Shown in pieces: positions 27,019-35,204 of a DNA stretch of 39,908 nucleotides. This stretch comes from an uncultured Massilia sp. (lineage in GTDB: Bacteria > Pseudomonadota > Gammaproteobacteria > Burkholderiales > Burkholderiaceae). The stretch covers positions 1-39,908 of the forward strand of contig CAMPHU010000013.1 of NCBI GenBank assembly GCA_946886065.1, given 5' to 3'. The translations under genes were made by a program, and so were the position numbers. How positions within the stretch are numbered: the first letter of the stretch is position 1; every line of letters begins with the position of its first letter. The notes below the pieces were generated by a model. It saw only the letters and a program-made list of their open reading frames with translations. It ran no database searches and had not been told where the DNA came from.

Positions 27019-27258
27019 TCAGCGTCGCGGTTTGGCCGCCGGCTTGCCGTCTTCGCACAGGGCGCAGGCGGCGCCAGCTCTGGCCTGGCGGTAGCGCGAG
27101 GCGACGAAGATCGCCGCCGCCGCGCACGACCAGCCGAGCGTCGCCGGCCAGGTGGCCGCGAGACTGTCGCCGCGCAGCCAGTCGACCAGCGCGAGGAGGA
27201 GGAACATCGTGCTGGAAGCCAGGAGATATTGCCCGGCCCAGTAAGTCTTCGAACGCAT
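27019..27258 (-). CDS. Small two-helix membrane protein, function unknown
   Basis: A 79-residue protein with hydrophobic segments at about 8-28 and 38-53 and a basic C-terminal tail containing a CALC pair. AGGA lies seven bases before the ATG. It is not recognised as a named family. It is 13 bases downstream of the alpha/beta hydrolase gene on the same strand and could be the last gene of that operon. Its compact spacing and clear ribosome site support a real gene. Confidence 0.55.
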   Translation of the reverse strand: MRSKTYWAGQYLLASSTMFLLLALVDWLRGDSLAATWPATLGWSCAAAAIFVASRYRQARAGAACALCEDGKPAAKPRR

Positions 27259-27271
27259 GGTGGATCCTTTG

Positions 27272-28207
27272 TCAGCGGCGGTTGAGGAAACGGCGGAGGT
27301 GGCCGGCCAGCGCCTCGGGCTGGTCGATCATCAGGAAATGACGGGCCGGCGCCACCGGCAGCACCTCGACGGACGCCAGGCCGGGCAGCAGGCTGCGATA
27401 GTGCTCCACCTTGGCGGCGGCCGTCAATCCGTCTTCGGCGGTGTCGGGTTCAAAATAGGGCGCCAAGACCAATACCGGTGCGCTGACCTTCGCCAGCTCC
27501 GGGCGCAGGTCGAGCGCCAGCACGTCGGCCATCCAGGCGCCGACGGCGGCGCGGTCGCTGCGCAGCAGCAGCCGGGTCATGTCGTCGGCCTTGCCGATGT
27601 CGAGCGCGCCCTGGGTGCGCATATACATGCCTTGCTGCTCGGCGTAGGCGGCGGGAGGCGTGGCCGCCAGGCGCGCCTGGATGCCGGCGGCCATCTGCGG
27701 GCGCTGGACCGGGGGCAGGGCTTCGGTGCCCGGCATCACCGGCAGGCCGTCGAGCGAGACCACGCCGCCGATCCTGTTGCCGAGATCGGCCGCGACGGCG
27801 AGGGCGAGCGCGCCGCCCAGGCTGTGGCCGACCAGCACCGGCTTGTCGAGGCGCCGGCCGGCGACCAGCTCGCCCACGGCCGAGCGGGCAGCGGCGAAAG
27901 GAGCGGCTGCGGGCGCCGGGCGGCCGTCGAAGCCGGGCAGGGTGACGACGTACAGGGTGTACTCCGGGCTGAAGCGCCGCACCAGGTCTTGCCACACCCA
28001 GGCGCCGCTGGCCAGGCCGGGGATCAGGATCAGCGGGCGGCCCTTGCCGCCGTGGCGCTCGACCAGCATGCCCTGGATCTCGAAGCGCTCGGCCGGCGCG
28101 ATGGTGGCCGCGAAGCGGTTCGGCGGTGGCGTGCCGGCCTGCTGGGCCGTCGCCGCCTGGGGCAGCGCGGCGGCCAGGGCCAGGGCGAACAGGATGCTAG
28201 CGTTCAT
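27272..28207 (-). CDS. Exported alpha/beta hydrolase
   Basis: A 311-residue alpha/beta-fold hydrolase with a signal peptide (about 1-22, ending ATAQ). The nucleophile is in VLVGHSLGGALAL (GHSLG), a PLILIPGLASGAWVW oxyanion strand lies upstream, and the likely catalytic His is in PARHFLMID near the C-terminus. MQG-MRTQGALDIGKADDM forms part of a lid. The substrate (ester, lactone or similar) cannot be read from sequence. Its ATG overlaps the stop of the XRE gene (ATGA at 28204-28207), coupling it to that regulator. Confidence 0.82.
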   Translation of the reverse strand: MNASILFALALAAALPQAATAQQAGTPPPNRFAATIAPAERFEIQGMLVERHGGKGRPLILIPGLASGAWVWQDLVRRFSPEYTLYVVTLPGFDGRPAPAAAPFAAARSAVGELVAGRRLDKPVLVGHSLGGALALAVAADLGNRIGGVVSLDGLPVMPGTEALPPVQRPQMAAGIQARLAATPPAAYAEQQGMYMRTQGALDIGKADDMTRLLLRSDRAAVGAWMADVLALDLRPELAKVSAPVLVLAPYFEPDTAEDGLTAAAKVEHYRSLLPGLASVEVLPVAPARHFLMIDQPEALAGHLRRFLNRR

Positions 28208-28407
28208 GCGGTCTCCGGGTCGGGGGAAAAGATGGATTCGACGGGGTGGCCGAACAGGCGCGCGATGGCGAAGGCCAGCGGCAGGCTCGGGTCGTAGCGG
28301 CCGGTCTCGATCGCATTCACGCTCTGGCGCGACACATCGAGTTGCTGCGCGAGGTCGGCCTGGCTCCAGCCGCGTTCCGCGCGCAGTTCGCGGATGCGGT
28401 TCTTCAT
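28204..28407 (-). CDS. Small XRE-type DNA-binding protein
   Basis: A 67-residue helix-turn-helix protein that is almost only the DNA-binding domain: MKNRIRELRAERGWSQADLA, then VSRQSVNAIETGRYDPSLP and LFGHPVESIFSPD. This is the compact form often paired with a membrane protein gene. Both ends overlap neighbours by four bases (ATGA), which places it in the middle of a tightly coupled three-gene operon. It is a good candidate to bind the 18-bp inverted repeat at 28809-28864 and control both divergent transcripts; this is inferred from position. Confidence 0.85.
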   Translation of the reverse strand: MKNRIRELRAERGWSQADLAQQLDVSRQSVNAIETGRYDPSLPLAFAIARLFGHPVESIFSPDPETA

Positions 28408-28790
28408 CGGTTCAGGAGGCGGCGCAGGGCGCACACCAGCACCGTGGCGCCGCACAGCACGCACCAGACGCTGAACATCGACAGGCGCGGAAAGCCGGCC
28501 GTCTCGAGGAAGCCATAGGTGAACGTCAGGCCGGCCGTGATCGCCGCCGCCAGCGCGACCGACTCGAGCAGGAACCGGCGGATGTATTCGTCGACCCGGG
28601 CCAGGTGGCGGGCGATGGCCCACAGGCCCAGGCCGAAGCCGAGCATGGGCGACAGCAGGACCAGGGTGCGCGCCGGCCCATCCTCCATCGGCCGCCCGAA
28701 GCGGATGGCCGCGACCAGCAGCAGCGTATAGAGGAGGAGCGCAGCGCCCAGCTCCTTGACATAGGCCCTGGCGACACGTTGCTCATGCAT
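28404..28790 (-). CDS. Four-helix membrane protein, function unknown
   Basis: A 128-residue protein with hydrophobic segments near 14-32, 43-61, 75-94 and 102-121. It matches no family I can name, but the arrangement of a small membrane protein immediately before a 60-70 residue XRE regulator is common. The ATG at 28790 is used because the promoter at 28825-28850 would start transcription near 28818, after any longer reading. The ribosome site is weak. Confidence 0.65.
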   Translation of the reverse strand: MHEQRVARAYVKELGAALLLYTLLLVAAIRFGRPMEDGPARTLVLLSPMLGFGLGLWAIARHLARVDEYIRRFLLESVALAAAITAGLTFTYGFLETAGFPRLSMFSVWCVLCGATVLVCALRRLLNR

Positions 28791-28808
28791 GATGACACCC
28801 CGCAGGTA

Positions 28809-28864
28809 GTAAAGTATGCTTGACATCGTAGGCGGCGATTCTTGCAATGTCAAGCATACTTTAC
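28809..28864. promoter_or_regulatory. 18-bp inverted repeat holding two face-to-face promoters
   Basis: GTAAAGTATGCTTGACAT (28809-28826) and its exact complement (28847-28864) flank 20 bases. Each arm contains TTGACA. Rightward: TTGACA 28820-28825, 17 bp, TGCAAT 28843-28848, leading to the flavoprotein gene. Leftward: TTGACA 28853-28848, 17 bp, TACGAT 28830-28825, leading to the membrane protein/XRE/hydrolase operon. The two promoters overlap completely, so one protein on both arms could shut off both. Confidence 0.8.
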
Positions 28865-28923
28865 ACGTCGCCTGGGCCGCGCAAACCGACTACAATGCGG
28901 CTCCCTTGTTGACCGAGCCTGCC

Positions 28924-30171
28924 ATGAGCCAGCCTTCATCGTCCCCACTTCGCGTCGCCGTCATCGGCGGCGGCCCCGCAGGCCTGATGGCGGCCGAGGT
29001 GCTGGCCGCAGGGGGTGTGCAGGTCGATGTCTACGACGCCATGCCCTCCGTCGGCCGCAAGTTCCTCCTCGCCGGCAAGGGAGGGATGAACATCACCCAC
29101 TCCGAGCCTTACGGCGAGTTCGTGGCCCGCTATCGTGGACGCAGTGCGCAGGTCCGGCGCTGGCTGGACGCGTTCACGCCTGAGCAGGTGCGGGCCTGGA
29201 TCCACGGTCTGGGGATCGACACCTTCGTCGGCAGCTCGGGCCGCGTCTTCCCGACCGACATGAAGGCCGCACCGCTGCTGCGCGCCTGGCTGCACCGCTT
29301 GCGCGAGGCGGGGGTGCGCTTCCACATGCGGCATCGCTGGATCGGCTGGGAGGGCAAGGATCTGCGCCTGGCGACGCCGGAGGGCGACCTCGCGGTGCAG
29401 GCCGATGCCGTCATCCTCGCCCTGGGTGGCGCCAGCTGGGCGCGGCTCGGGTCGGACGGGGCCTGGGCGCCGCTGCTGGGCGGCCGGGGTGTGGATGTGG
29501 CGCCGCTGGCGCCCGCCAACTGCGGCTTCGATACCGGCTGGAGCGAGCATTTCAGCAGCCGCCATGCCGGCGCGCCGCTGACCACGGTCGGGCTCGCTTA
29601 CCGCGACGATAGCGGGGAGCTGGTGCGCCGCAAGGGACAGTTCGTGGTGACCGGGACCGGCATCGAGGGCAGCCTGGTCTACGCCTTGTCGGCGGCGCTG
29701 CGCGACCAGATCGCGCGCGACGGCAAGGCCATGGTATGGATCGACCTCGCGCCCGACCACAGCGCCGGGCGCGTGCTGGCGGAGGTGACTCGGCCGCGCG
29801 GCTCGCGCTCGATGTCCAGCCACCTGCAGAGCCGTCTCGGCCTCAAGGGCGTCAAGGCGGGACTGCTGCGCGAATGCCTGTCGGCCGAGGAGTACGCCGA
29901 CCCGGCACGGCTTGCGGCCGCGATCAAGGCGCTGCCGCTCAGCCTCTTGCGCCCGCGCCCCATCGATGAAGCGATCAGCAGCGCGGGCGGCGTGCGCTTC
30001 GACGCCCTCGACGGCGAGAGCTCCATGCTGCGCGCCCTGGAAGGCGTGTTCGTGGCGGGCGAAATGGTGGACTGGGAAGCGCCGACCGGCGGCTACCTGC
30101 TTACCGCATGCTTTGCAAGCGGCAGGGCGGCCGGCAGGGATGCGCTGGCCTGGCTGGCCGCCCGCCGGTAG
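28924..30171 (+). CDS. Flavoprotein, HI0933/TIGR03862-like NAD(P)/FAD-dependent oxidoreductase
   Basis: A 415-residue FAD-binding protein. The Rossmann motif is VIGGGPAGLMAAEVLAAGG (13-31), followed by GRKFLLAGKGGMNITHSE, the signature of the HI0933/BaiN/TIGR03862 group, and a C-terminal GGVRFDALDGESSMLRALEGVFVAGEMVDWEAPTGGY-type FAD contact region. Its physiological reaction is not established. Its last 79 bases overlap the 3' end of the convergent DUF6622-like gene. Transcription likely begins in the inverted-repeat promoter at 28820-28848. Confidence 0.85.
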   Translation: MSQPSSSPLRVAVIGGGPAGLMAAEVLAAGGVQVDVYDAMPSVGRKFLLAGKGGMNITHSEPYGEFVARYRGRSAQVRRWLDAFTPEQVRAWIHGLGIDTFVGSSGRVFPTDMKAAPLLRAWLHRLREAGVRFHMRHRWIGWEGKDLRLATPEGDLAVQADAVILALGGASWARLGSDGAWAPLLGGRGVDVAPLAPANCGFDTGWSEHFSSRHAGAPLTTVGLAYRDDSGELVRRKGQFVVTGTGIEGSLVYALSAALRDQIARDGKAMVWIDLAPDHSAGRVLAEVTRPRGSRSMSSHLQSRLGLKGVKAGLLRECLSAEEYADPARLAAAIKALPLSLLRPRPIDEAISSAGGVRFDALDGESSMLRALEGVFVAGEMVDWEAPTGGYLLTACFASGRAAGRDALAWLAARR

Positions 30172-30638
30172 GCCCCGAGGTCGCGTACCATTGCCCCGAG
30201 GAAGCAGCCGTTCAGGAGACCGAACAGGGTACAGAGCGTGACCGCAAACCCTGCTTCCCGATGCAGCTGCGGCACGATGACCCAGGCGACCGACGCTGCG
30301 TACTTGATCACGAACACTCCCAGCATCATCGCCAGCGGCGCCGCGCTGCCTTTCATGCGCACGCCCGCTGCCCGCACCACGATCCGGGTGGGCGCGAACT
30401 TCCAGACCAGGAGCGCGGCACTGCCCGCGCCGAGAGCCCAGGTGAGCAGCAACAGGCCATCCTGGCCGAACTTGGCCGCGATGTCCTGGAGCGACAGGGC
30501 CAGCATGACGATGGGGATGATGGTCAACCGGCGCGGCGTGACAGTGCGTTCGCGCAGGGCGACGCCACCGCGGTAGACGAGGAAGGCGAGGCTCGCCCAC
30601 ACGTAGGCGGGGGTGTGGCTCAGGATCTGGATCAGCAT
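30093..30638 (-). CDS. DUF6622-like integral membrane protein
   Basis: A 181-residue membrane protein with about five hydrophobic segments (near 8-22, 40-56, 61-78, 101-123 and 128-150) and a short polar tail. It begins MLIQILSHTPAYVWASLAFLVYRG, which I associate with DUF6622; its function is unknown. The 3' end lies inside the end of the flavoprotein gene on the other strand, and the overlap encodes only its variable Ala-rich tail. Confidence 0.7.
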   Translation of the reverse strand: MLIQILSHTPAYVWASLAFLVYRGGVALRERTVTPRRLTIIPIVMLALSLQDIAAKFGQDGLLLLTWALGAGSAALLVWKFAPTRIVVRAAGVRMKGSAAPLAMMLGVFVIKYAASVAWVIVPQLHREAGFAVTLCTLFGLLNGCFLGAMVRDLGAYRRAASQASASLPAALPLAKHAVSR

Positions 30639-30776
30639 GGCGGCTCCGCAGGCGGTTTGCTTGGCCCCACTGTGCCAGCGCGGCAGCGAGTGCGGACAAC
30701 TTTGCGACGAAACGGCGCTTGGCGGCGCGAACCGGAAGCGCGGCGGCGCGAAGCGGACGGCGCCCCGCAGCGATGG

Positions 30777-31844
30777 CTACGGTATCAGGCGGGCCGCGCG
30801 GAGCTGGGCAAACAGGTCGAAGAAGGATGCCTCGGTGGATTGCCAGGCGCTGAAACCGAGCTGGCGGCTGCGCGCCATGTCGGTCATGACCTCGATAGGC
30901 CGTCCGAGATCGAGGTCGGTGTGCCAGGCCGAAGCCAGCCGGTCGAGGTCGGGTTCGGCCAGGCCATGACGGGTCGCCATCTCGCGCCAGAGCCCGTGGT
31001 CGTTCGCCATGATCGCCTCCAGGGGCTGGATCGTGCCGCTGTAACCGGCCGCCTGGATGCCGAACCAGCCGGCCAGCCTGCCCCATAGCCAGCTCCAGCG
31101 GAACAGATCGCCGTTGACGATATTGAAGGCCTCGTTGCGGGCGGCGTCGGTATCCGCGGCCCAGGCAAGCTGCCTGGCCAGCATGCGGGCGTCGGTGACG
31201 TCGGACAAGCCCTTCCACTGGGCTTCCGATCCGGGGAACTGGAAGGGGCGGCCGGTTTCCTTGCAGATCGACGCATACACGGCGAGCGTGGTGCCGAGAT
31301 TCATGGCATTGCCGACCGCCAGGCCGATCACGGTGTGCGGGCGGTGTATGGACCAGGTGAAGCGGTCGCGTTCCGCAGCGGCGTAGACTTCGTCCTCTTG
31401 CGCATAATAGAAGTTCTCGACCGGCAAGCGGGGCTGGCTCTCGCGCAAGGGGGTGTCCGGCAAGGTGCCGGAGGCGGCATAGGCTTCGAACGGTCCCAGG
31501 TAGTGCTTCAGCCCCGTGACCAGGGCGACGTGGCGCAGCGACCCTTTCGAAGACAGGGCGTCCAGGAGGTTGCGCACCATGCCGGCATTGACGCGGATGT
31601 TATCCGCCTCGGTCGCCTGGCGCATCCAGGTCGTGATGAAAACGTGTGTCGGCGCGATGTCGGCGACGGCCGCACGAAGTCCGGCGGGGTCGAGCAGGTC
31701 GGCTGCAACGGGAAGCAGGCCAGGAATGCCGGCGGGAGGCCGCCGCGCAAGCCCGTACACCGTCCAGCCGCGCGCAAGCAGTTCGCGTGCCGTGTAGCTG
31801 CCGCCAATGCCGCTCACCCCGGCTACCACTGCTGTCCTTGCCAT
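30777..31844 (-). CDS. PRISE-type SDR reductase (progesterone 5-beta-reductase / iridoid-synthase-like)
   Basis: A 355-residue NAD(P)H-dependent enone reductase of the atypical SDR family PRISE. The nucleotide motif is GVSGIGG (about 9-15). TGLKHYLGPFE, NFYYAQEDEV (with the displaced catalytic Tyr) and a HRPHTVIGLAVGN block followed by YASICKETGRPFQFPG are strong signatures. Bacterial relatives reduce activated C=C bonds in vitro; the natural substrate is unknown. The ATG at 31844 has GGAGGG in front. It stands alone between a DUF6622-like gene and the DUF2807 pair. Confidence 0.85.
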   Translation of the reverse strand: MARTAVVAGVSGIGGSYTARELLARGWTVYGLARRPPAGIPGLLPVAADLLDPAGLRAAVADIAPTHVFITTWMRQATEADNIRVNAGMVRNLLDALSSKGSLRHVALVTGLKHYLGPFEAYAASGTLPDTPLRESQPRLPVENFYYAQEDEVYAAAERDRFTWSIHRPHTVIGLAVGNAMNLGTTLAVYASICKETGRPFQFPGSEAQWKGLSDVTDARMLARQLAWAADTDAARNEAFNIVNGDLFRWSWLWGRLAGWFGIQAAGYSGTIQPLEAIMANDHGLWREMATRHGLAEPDLDRLASAWHTDLDLGRPIEVMTDMARSRQLGFSAWQSTEASFFDLFAQLRAARLIP

Positions 31845-31890
31845 GCCGCCCTCCGTCTCGACCGGCGTCCACGATAGCACAGGGGAGAAG

Positions 31891-31924
31891 GCCCGCGCGC
31901 GCGCCTCTCGCGAAGCGCGCGGGC
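31891..31924. terminator. GC-rich hairpin after the DUF2807 gene
   Basis: GCCCGCGCGC (31891-31900) and GCGCGCGGGC (31915-31924) form a perfect 10-bp stem with a 14-base loop. It lies downstream of the leftward DUF2807 gene and upstream of the PRISE gene. There is no T-run, so it may be a rho-dependent end or only an mRNA-stabilising structure. Confidence 0.35.
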
Positions 31925-31946
31925 GGCCAGGGCCCGGGCCGGGTGC

Positions 31947-32753
31947 TTACTCCTCGAACGAGACCCTGCCGCTGCCGGTCCGGCTGACGCTGCGCTCGTC
32001 CGGATTGCCCAGCACCTCGATGTCGCCGCTGCCGCTGACCGAGGCCATCACGGAGGCGCGCGCCTGCACGGTGCTGTTGCCCGAACCGGTCTGGGACACG
32101 GTCACGCGCTGGGCGCGCAGGTCGCGGGCGTCGAGCTGGCCCGAGCCGCTGGCGCGGGCGTCCAGCTCGCGCGCGGTGCCGACCACCGTCATGCGTCCGG
32201 AGCCCATCAGCTCGGCCTCGAGCCGGTCGATGGAGGCGCCCGCATTCAGGTCCAGGTCGCCGCTGCCGTTGAGGCCCGCTTCCACCTTGCGGAAGCGCCC
32301 GTTGAACTTGACGCTGCCCGAGCCGTCGAGGCGGACCTCGATGCGCTCGCCCGAGAAGCCGTTGATGCGGCTGTCGCCGCTGCCGTCGATGGTGGCCGCC
32401 GTGAGGGCCGGCAGCACCAGCTCCACTTCCAGCGGCTGGCGGCGGCGCAGCACCATGCCGCGGATGCCGACGTTGAGCACCGCGCCTTCGGCCTTGACTT
32501 CGATATTGCTCAGCAGGCGTTGCTCGCCGCGCACCTTGAGCGAAGGCGTGGCGCCGTAGCGCAGGTTCAGGTCGATGGGGCCGTTCAGTTCGATGGCATT
32601 GACGTCCGGCGGCAGCTCGCGGGTTTCGGTGACGACCTGGCGGCCTTCGCTGGCGGCGCTGACGCCGTTGGCGCGCAGCATGCTGTAGCTCAGCGCGATC
32701 AGCACGCAGGCCAGCAGCAGCAGGCTGAAACCGATTTTCAACAATCCTCGCAT
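31947..32753 (-). CDS. Exported DUF2807 (head GIN domain) protein
   Basis: A 268-residue protein with an uncleaved or lipid-free N-terminal membrane segment (about 4-27) and a beta-helix-like DUF2807 domain. Eight GSG/GSGD turns recur at about 20-residue intervals (IDGSGDSRI, LDGSGSVKF, LNGSGDLDL, LMGSGRMTV, ASGSGQLDA and so on), the hallmark of this family. It is probably anchored in the inner membrane with the repeats in the periplasm. It starts ten bases after the DUF1700 gene. Such pairs are thought to be envelope-stress or adhesion-related; the role is not established. Confidence 0.88.
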   Translation of the reverse strand: MRGLLKIGFSLLLLACVLIALSYSMLRANGVSAASEGRQVVTETRELPPDVNAIELNGPIDLNLRYGATPSLKVRGEQRLLSNIEVKAEGAVLNVGIRGMVLRRRQPLEVELVLPALTAATIDGSGDSRINGFSGERIEVRLDGSGSVKFNGRFRKVEAGLNGSGDLDLNAGASIDRLEAELMGSGRMTVVGTARELDARASGSGQLDARDLRAQRVTVSQTGSGNSTVQARASVMASVSGSGDIEVLGNPDERSVSRTGSGRVSFEE

Positions 32754-32763
32754 GGCGCTTCCT

Positions 32764-33558
32764 TCAGCTTCCCTTGAGCAGGGACAGGTTCATCTTGACG
32801 TAGCGGCGCACGCCGACGATGGTGTACTTGGTGATCACGATCGAGATCAGGAACAGCGCGATCCCGCCCAGCACCAGGCCGGAGCCGAACAGGGTCTGGG
32901 TGGTGCGCGACTCCGGATCGAGGTCGGTGGTGATCTGGATCTTGCGCTCGGCCACCGCCTCGGCGCCGCGGATCACGCGCGAATGCGCCGGTTCGGCATC
33001 CGGGTCCGGATCGCCGCCATCCATCTCGACCGGGTCGGAGGACTTTTCCTCGTACACGTGGATGCCGGTCTCGCCGATCGAGATGCGGGTCTGGACGTTC
33101 TGGCGCTCACGCCCGTCGTCGCTGATGGTCACGCGGTGCAGCGGGCCGTTCAGCACCAGTTCGTTGGCGCCGGCCAGGCCGCTGGCCGTGATCGCGATGC
33201 CGCCGACATAGAAGCCGAAAGCGGAGGCGTACAAGGCCACCAGCAGGGAGGCATACACGGCGGCCGGAATCGCCATGAACAGGTTGAACACCAGCAGCCC
33301 GGCGGCCGAGGCCACCATGCGCAGGATGTTGGTCGGGCTCTTCTTTTCCTTGAACGCGTCCATGTGGACGCTGGCGCGCAGCGAGACCGCGACCTTGCGC
33401 GGGTCGCCCAGCTCTTCCGCGACTTCCTGCTCGCGGCGGCCGGCGGCGTTGCCGTCGACGAAACGCTGCTCGTACCAGGCCAGGGTCTTGGCCTGCGTCT
33501 CGGGCGGCAGGCCCAGCATGGCCCGTTTGAGCGCGTCGAGGTATTCCAGTTTACCCAT
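32764..33558 (-). CDS. DUF1700 family membrane protein
   Basis: A 264-residue protein with the DUF1700 N-terminus: LEYLDALKRAMLGLPPETQAKTL..YEQRFVDG, then EEVAEELGDPRKVA-type residues. Two hydrophobic hairpin segments (about 80-105 and 107-130) and a final helix (about 222-245) flank a charged, probably periplasmic, acidic loop. DUF1700 genes usually follow a PadR-type regulator; none is present. It is co-directional with and 10 bases upstream of the DUF2807 gene. Confidence 0.85.
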   Translation of the reverse strand: MGKLEYLDALKRAMLGLPPETQAKTLAWYEQRFVDGNAAGRREQEVAEELGDPRKVAVSLRASVHMDAFKEKKSPTNILRMVASAAGLLVFNLFMAIPAAVYASLLVALYASAFGFYVGGIAITASGLAGANELVLNGPLHRVTISDDGRERQNVQTRISIGETGIHVYEEKSSDPVEMDGGDPDPDAEPAHSRVIRGAEAVAERKIQITTDLDPESRTTQTLFGSGLVLGGIALFLISIVITKYTIVGVRRYVKMNLSLLKGS

Positions 33559-33600
33559 CGGTGAATATGCTCCGTCTTGTGCTGCGTCTTTACAGGCGAA

Positions 33601-33750
33601 TCAGTGATGGCCGACAACCGGGATCGTGCTCAGCGCCGTCGTGACGCCGTGGTCCGCGCCGCCGATCAGCTCCGGCATGACCAGCACGGCCGTGCTGACG
33701 GCGACCAGCGCCAGCAATGCCATCGTCCGCAATCCGAGTCGTAGGTTCAT
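33601..33750 (-). CDS. Short hydrophobic peptide, hypothetical
   Basis: A 49-residue open frame beginning MNLRLGLRTMALLALVAV and ending STIPVVGHH. It has one hydrophobic helix (about 9-26) that could be a signal or membrane anchor. An in-frame ATG at 33756 would add two residues. It lies between hpnE and the DUF1700 gene in the same direction and fills an otherwise empty 224-base gap. No family is recognised and the ribosome site is poor, so it may not be expressed. Confidence 0.4.
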   Translation of the reverse strand: MNLRLGLRTMALLALVAVSTAVLVMPELIGGADHGVTTALSTIPVVGHH

Positions 33751-33782
33751 GATCATCGCCCGTAAGACCTGTTTCGATGTTG

Positions 33783-35204
33783 CTACCTTACGGAATCGGA
33801 CTCCTGGGCGCCATCGGCGTGCGACAGGCTGCGTTTTTCGCGGGGCAGGGTGCCGTAGGCGCGGATGGCCGTCGCCGCCGCGACCCCGCTGCGCACCGCG
33901 GTTTCGAGGGTGGCGGGGTAGTCGCTGGCCGTGTAGTCGCCGGCCAGGACCACGCCTGGCAAGGGCGTCCCGTTACCGGGGCGCACCAGGCCCGGCGAGC
34001 ACGAGAAGGTGGCGCGCTTCTCGGTGATCACCTGCGACCATGCCGGTCTTGCAAGGGTTTCATTGCGGAAATCCTGCGCCAGCTGGCCGGCGATGGCCGC
34101 CGCCAGGGCGTCCTGCGGCAGGGCCGCGGCGTCCATCGCGGCGCTGACCACCACCGCGAGCAAGCCGTCCTGGGCGCCGTCGAGCTGGCCGCGGTCGAAC
34201 ACGAACTGGCCCCAGCGGCCCGCCGCCGGATCGTCTTCCAGGGCGTAGAAGGGCAAGCCGAGCCGGGTGCCGGAGGCGTATTGCAGGTAGCAGGTGGCGA
34301 TCGGCTCGTAGCCGAAGCCGTCCAGCTGGGCGGCGAGGCCGCGGGATGCGGCATGCGGTGCGAGCAGCGCGGCGCTCTGCCAGGGCGGCGTGGCCAGCAC
34401 CAGTGCGTCGTAGACCGGATCGGAAGGCGCCTCGCCGCTCAGCTGCGCCGTCCAGCGTCCGCCGGCCGCGGGCGCGATGCCCGCCAGCTTGACGCCCGTG
34501 TGGACGGCTGCGCCCTTGCGGCCCAGGAAGGCGGCGGCCGCTTCCGGGAACAGGGCGCCCATCGCCAGCTTGGGCAGCAGCATGTCGGACGCCCGGCGCC
34601 GCCTGGCGCCCAGGCTGTCGCGCAGCACGGCCAGGAAGACCTGGCTCGACGCGCGCTCCGGCGGGGTGTTCAGGGCGGCGATGCAGAGCGGCCCCCACAG
34701 CAGGCGCTTGAGGCGCCCGGTCTGGTCGAAACGCTCGAGCAGTTCGGCCACCGGGCAATCGGTGTAAAGCTGCCAGCCCATCCAGCGCGCGGCCGTGGTG
34801 AAGCGCGCCAGGGCCAGCTTGTCGGCGCGCGCCAGTCCCTTGGCGCGCAGCAGGGCGGCCAGCAGGTGCAGCGGCGCCGGCAGGCGCGGCGCGGCGAAAT
34901 CCATGCCCGTGCCGCCAGGCGGATAGCGCATCTGCACCGGCAGGCGCAGCATGGCCGTGTCGGGGTCGACCCCGACGGTGCGCAACAGGCGCAAGGTGTC
35001 GCCATAGGCGCCGAGCAGGATGTGCTGGCCGTTGTCGAGCATGCGGCCGCGCACCTCGACGCCGCGGGCGCGGCCGCCGAGGCTGCGCGCCGCTTCCACC
35101 AGGGTCACCTGGACGCCCTGGCGGGCCAGTTCCACGGCCGCCGCGCAGCCGGCCCAGCCGCCGCCGGCGACCAGGACCCGCAGGTCCTTCTCAGGCACGG
35201 ACAT
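33783..35204 (-). CDS. hpnE: Hydroxysqualene dehydroxylase HpnE
   Basis: A 473-residue FAD-dependent amine-oxidase/desaturase-like protein that reduces hydroxysqualene to squalene, the last of three HpnCDE steps. The Rossmann motif is VLVAGGGWAGCAAAVELARQG (about 10-30), followed by the RGRMLDNGQHILLGAY segment typical of HpnE. The C-terminal FAD contact is GVVLAGDYTASDYPATLETAVRSG. Its ATG lies 14 bases inside the end of hpnD, so translation is probably coupled. No squalene-hopene cyclase gene is in the window, so squalene may feed hopanoids or another product encoded elsewhere. Confidence 0.92.
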   Translation of the reverse strand: MSVPEKDLRVLVAGGGWAGCAAAVELARQGVQVTLVEAARSLGGRARGVEVRGRMLDNGQHILLGAYGDTLRLLRTVGVDPDTAMLRLPVQMRYPPGGTGMDFAAPRLPAPLHLLAALLRAKGLARADKLALARFTTAARWMGWQLYTDCPVAELLERFDQTGRLKRLLWGPLCIAALNTPPERASSQVFLAVLRDSLGARRRRASDMLLPKLAMGALFPEAAAAFLGRKGAAVHTGVKLAGIAPAAGGRWTAQLSGEAPSDPVYDALVLATPPWQSAALLAPHAASRGLAAQLDGFGYEPIATCYLQYASGTRLGLPFYALEDDPAAGRWGQFVFDRGQLDGAQDGLLAVVVSAAMDAAALPQDALAAAIAGQLAQDFRNETLARPAWSQVITEKRATFSCSPGLVRPGNGTPLPGVVLAGDYTASDYPATLETAVRSGVAAATAIRAYGTLPREKRSLSHADGAQESDSVR

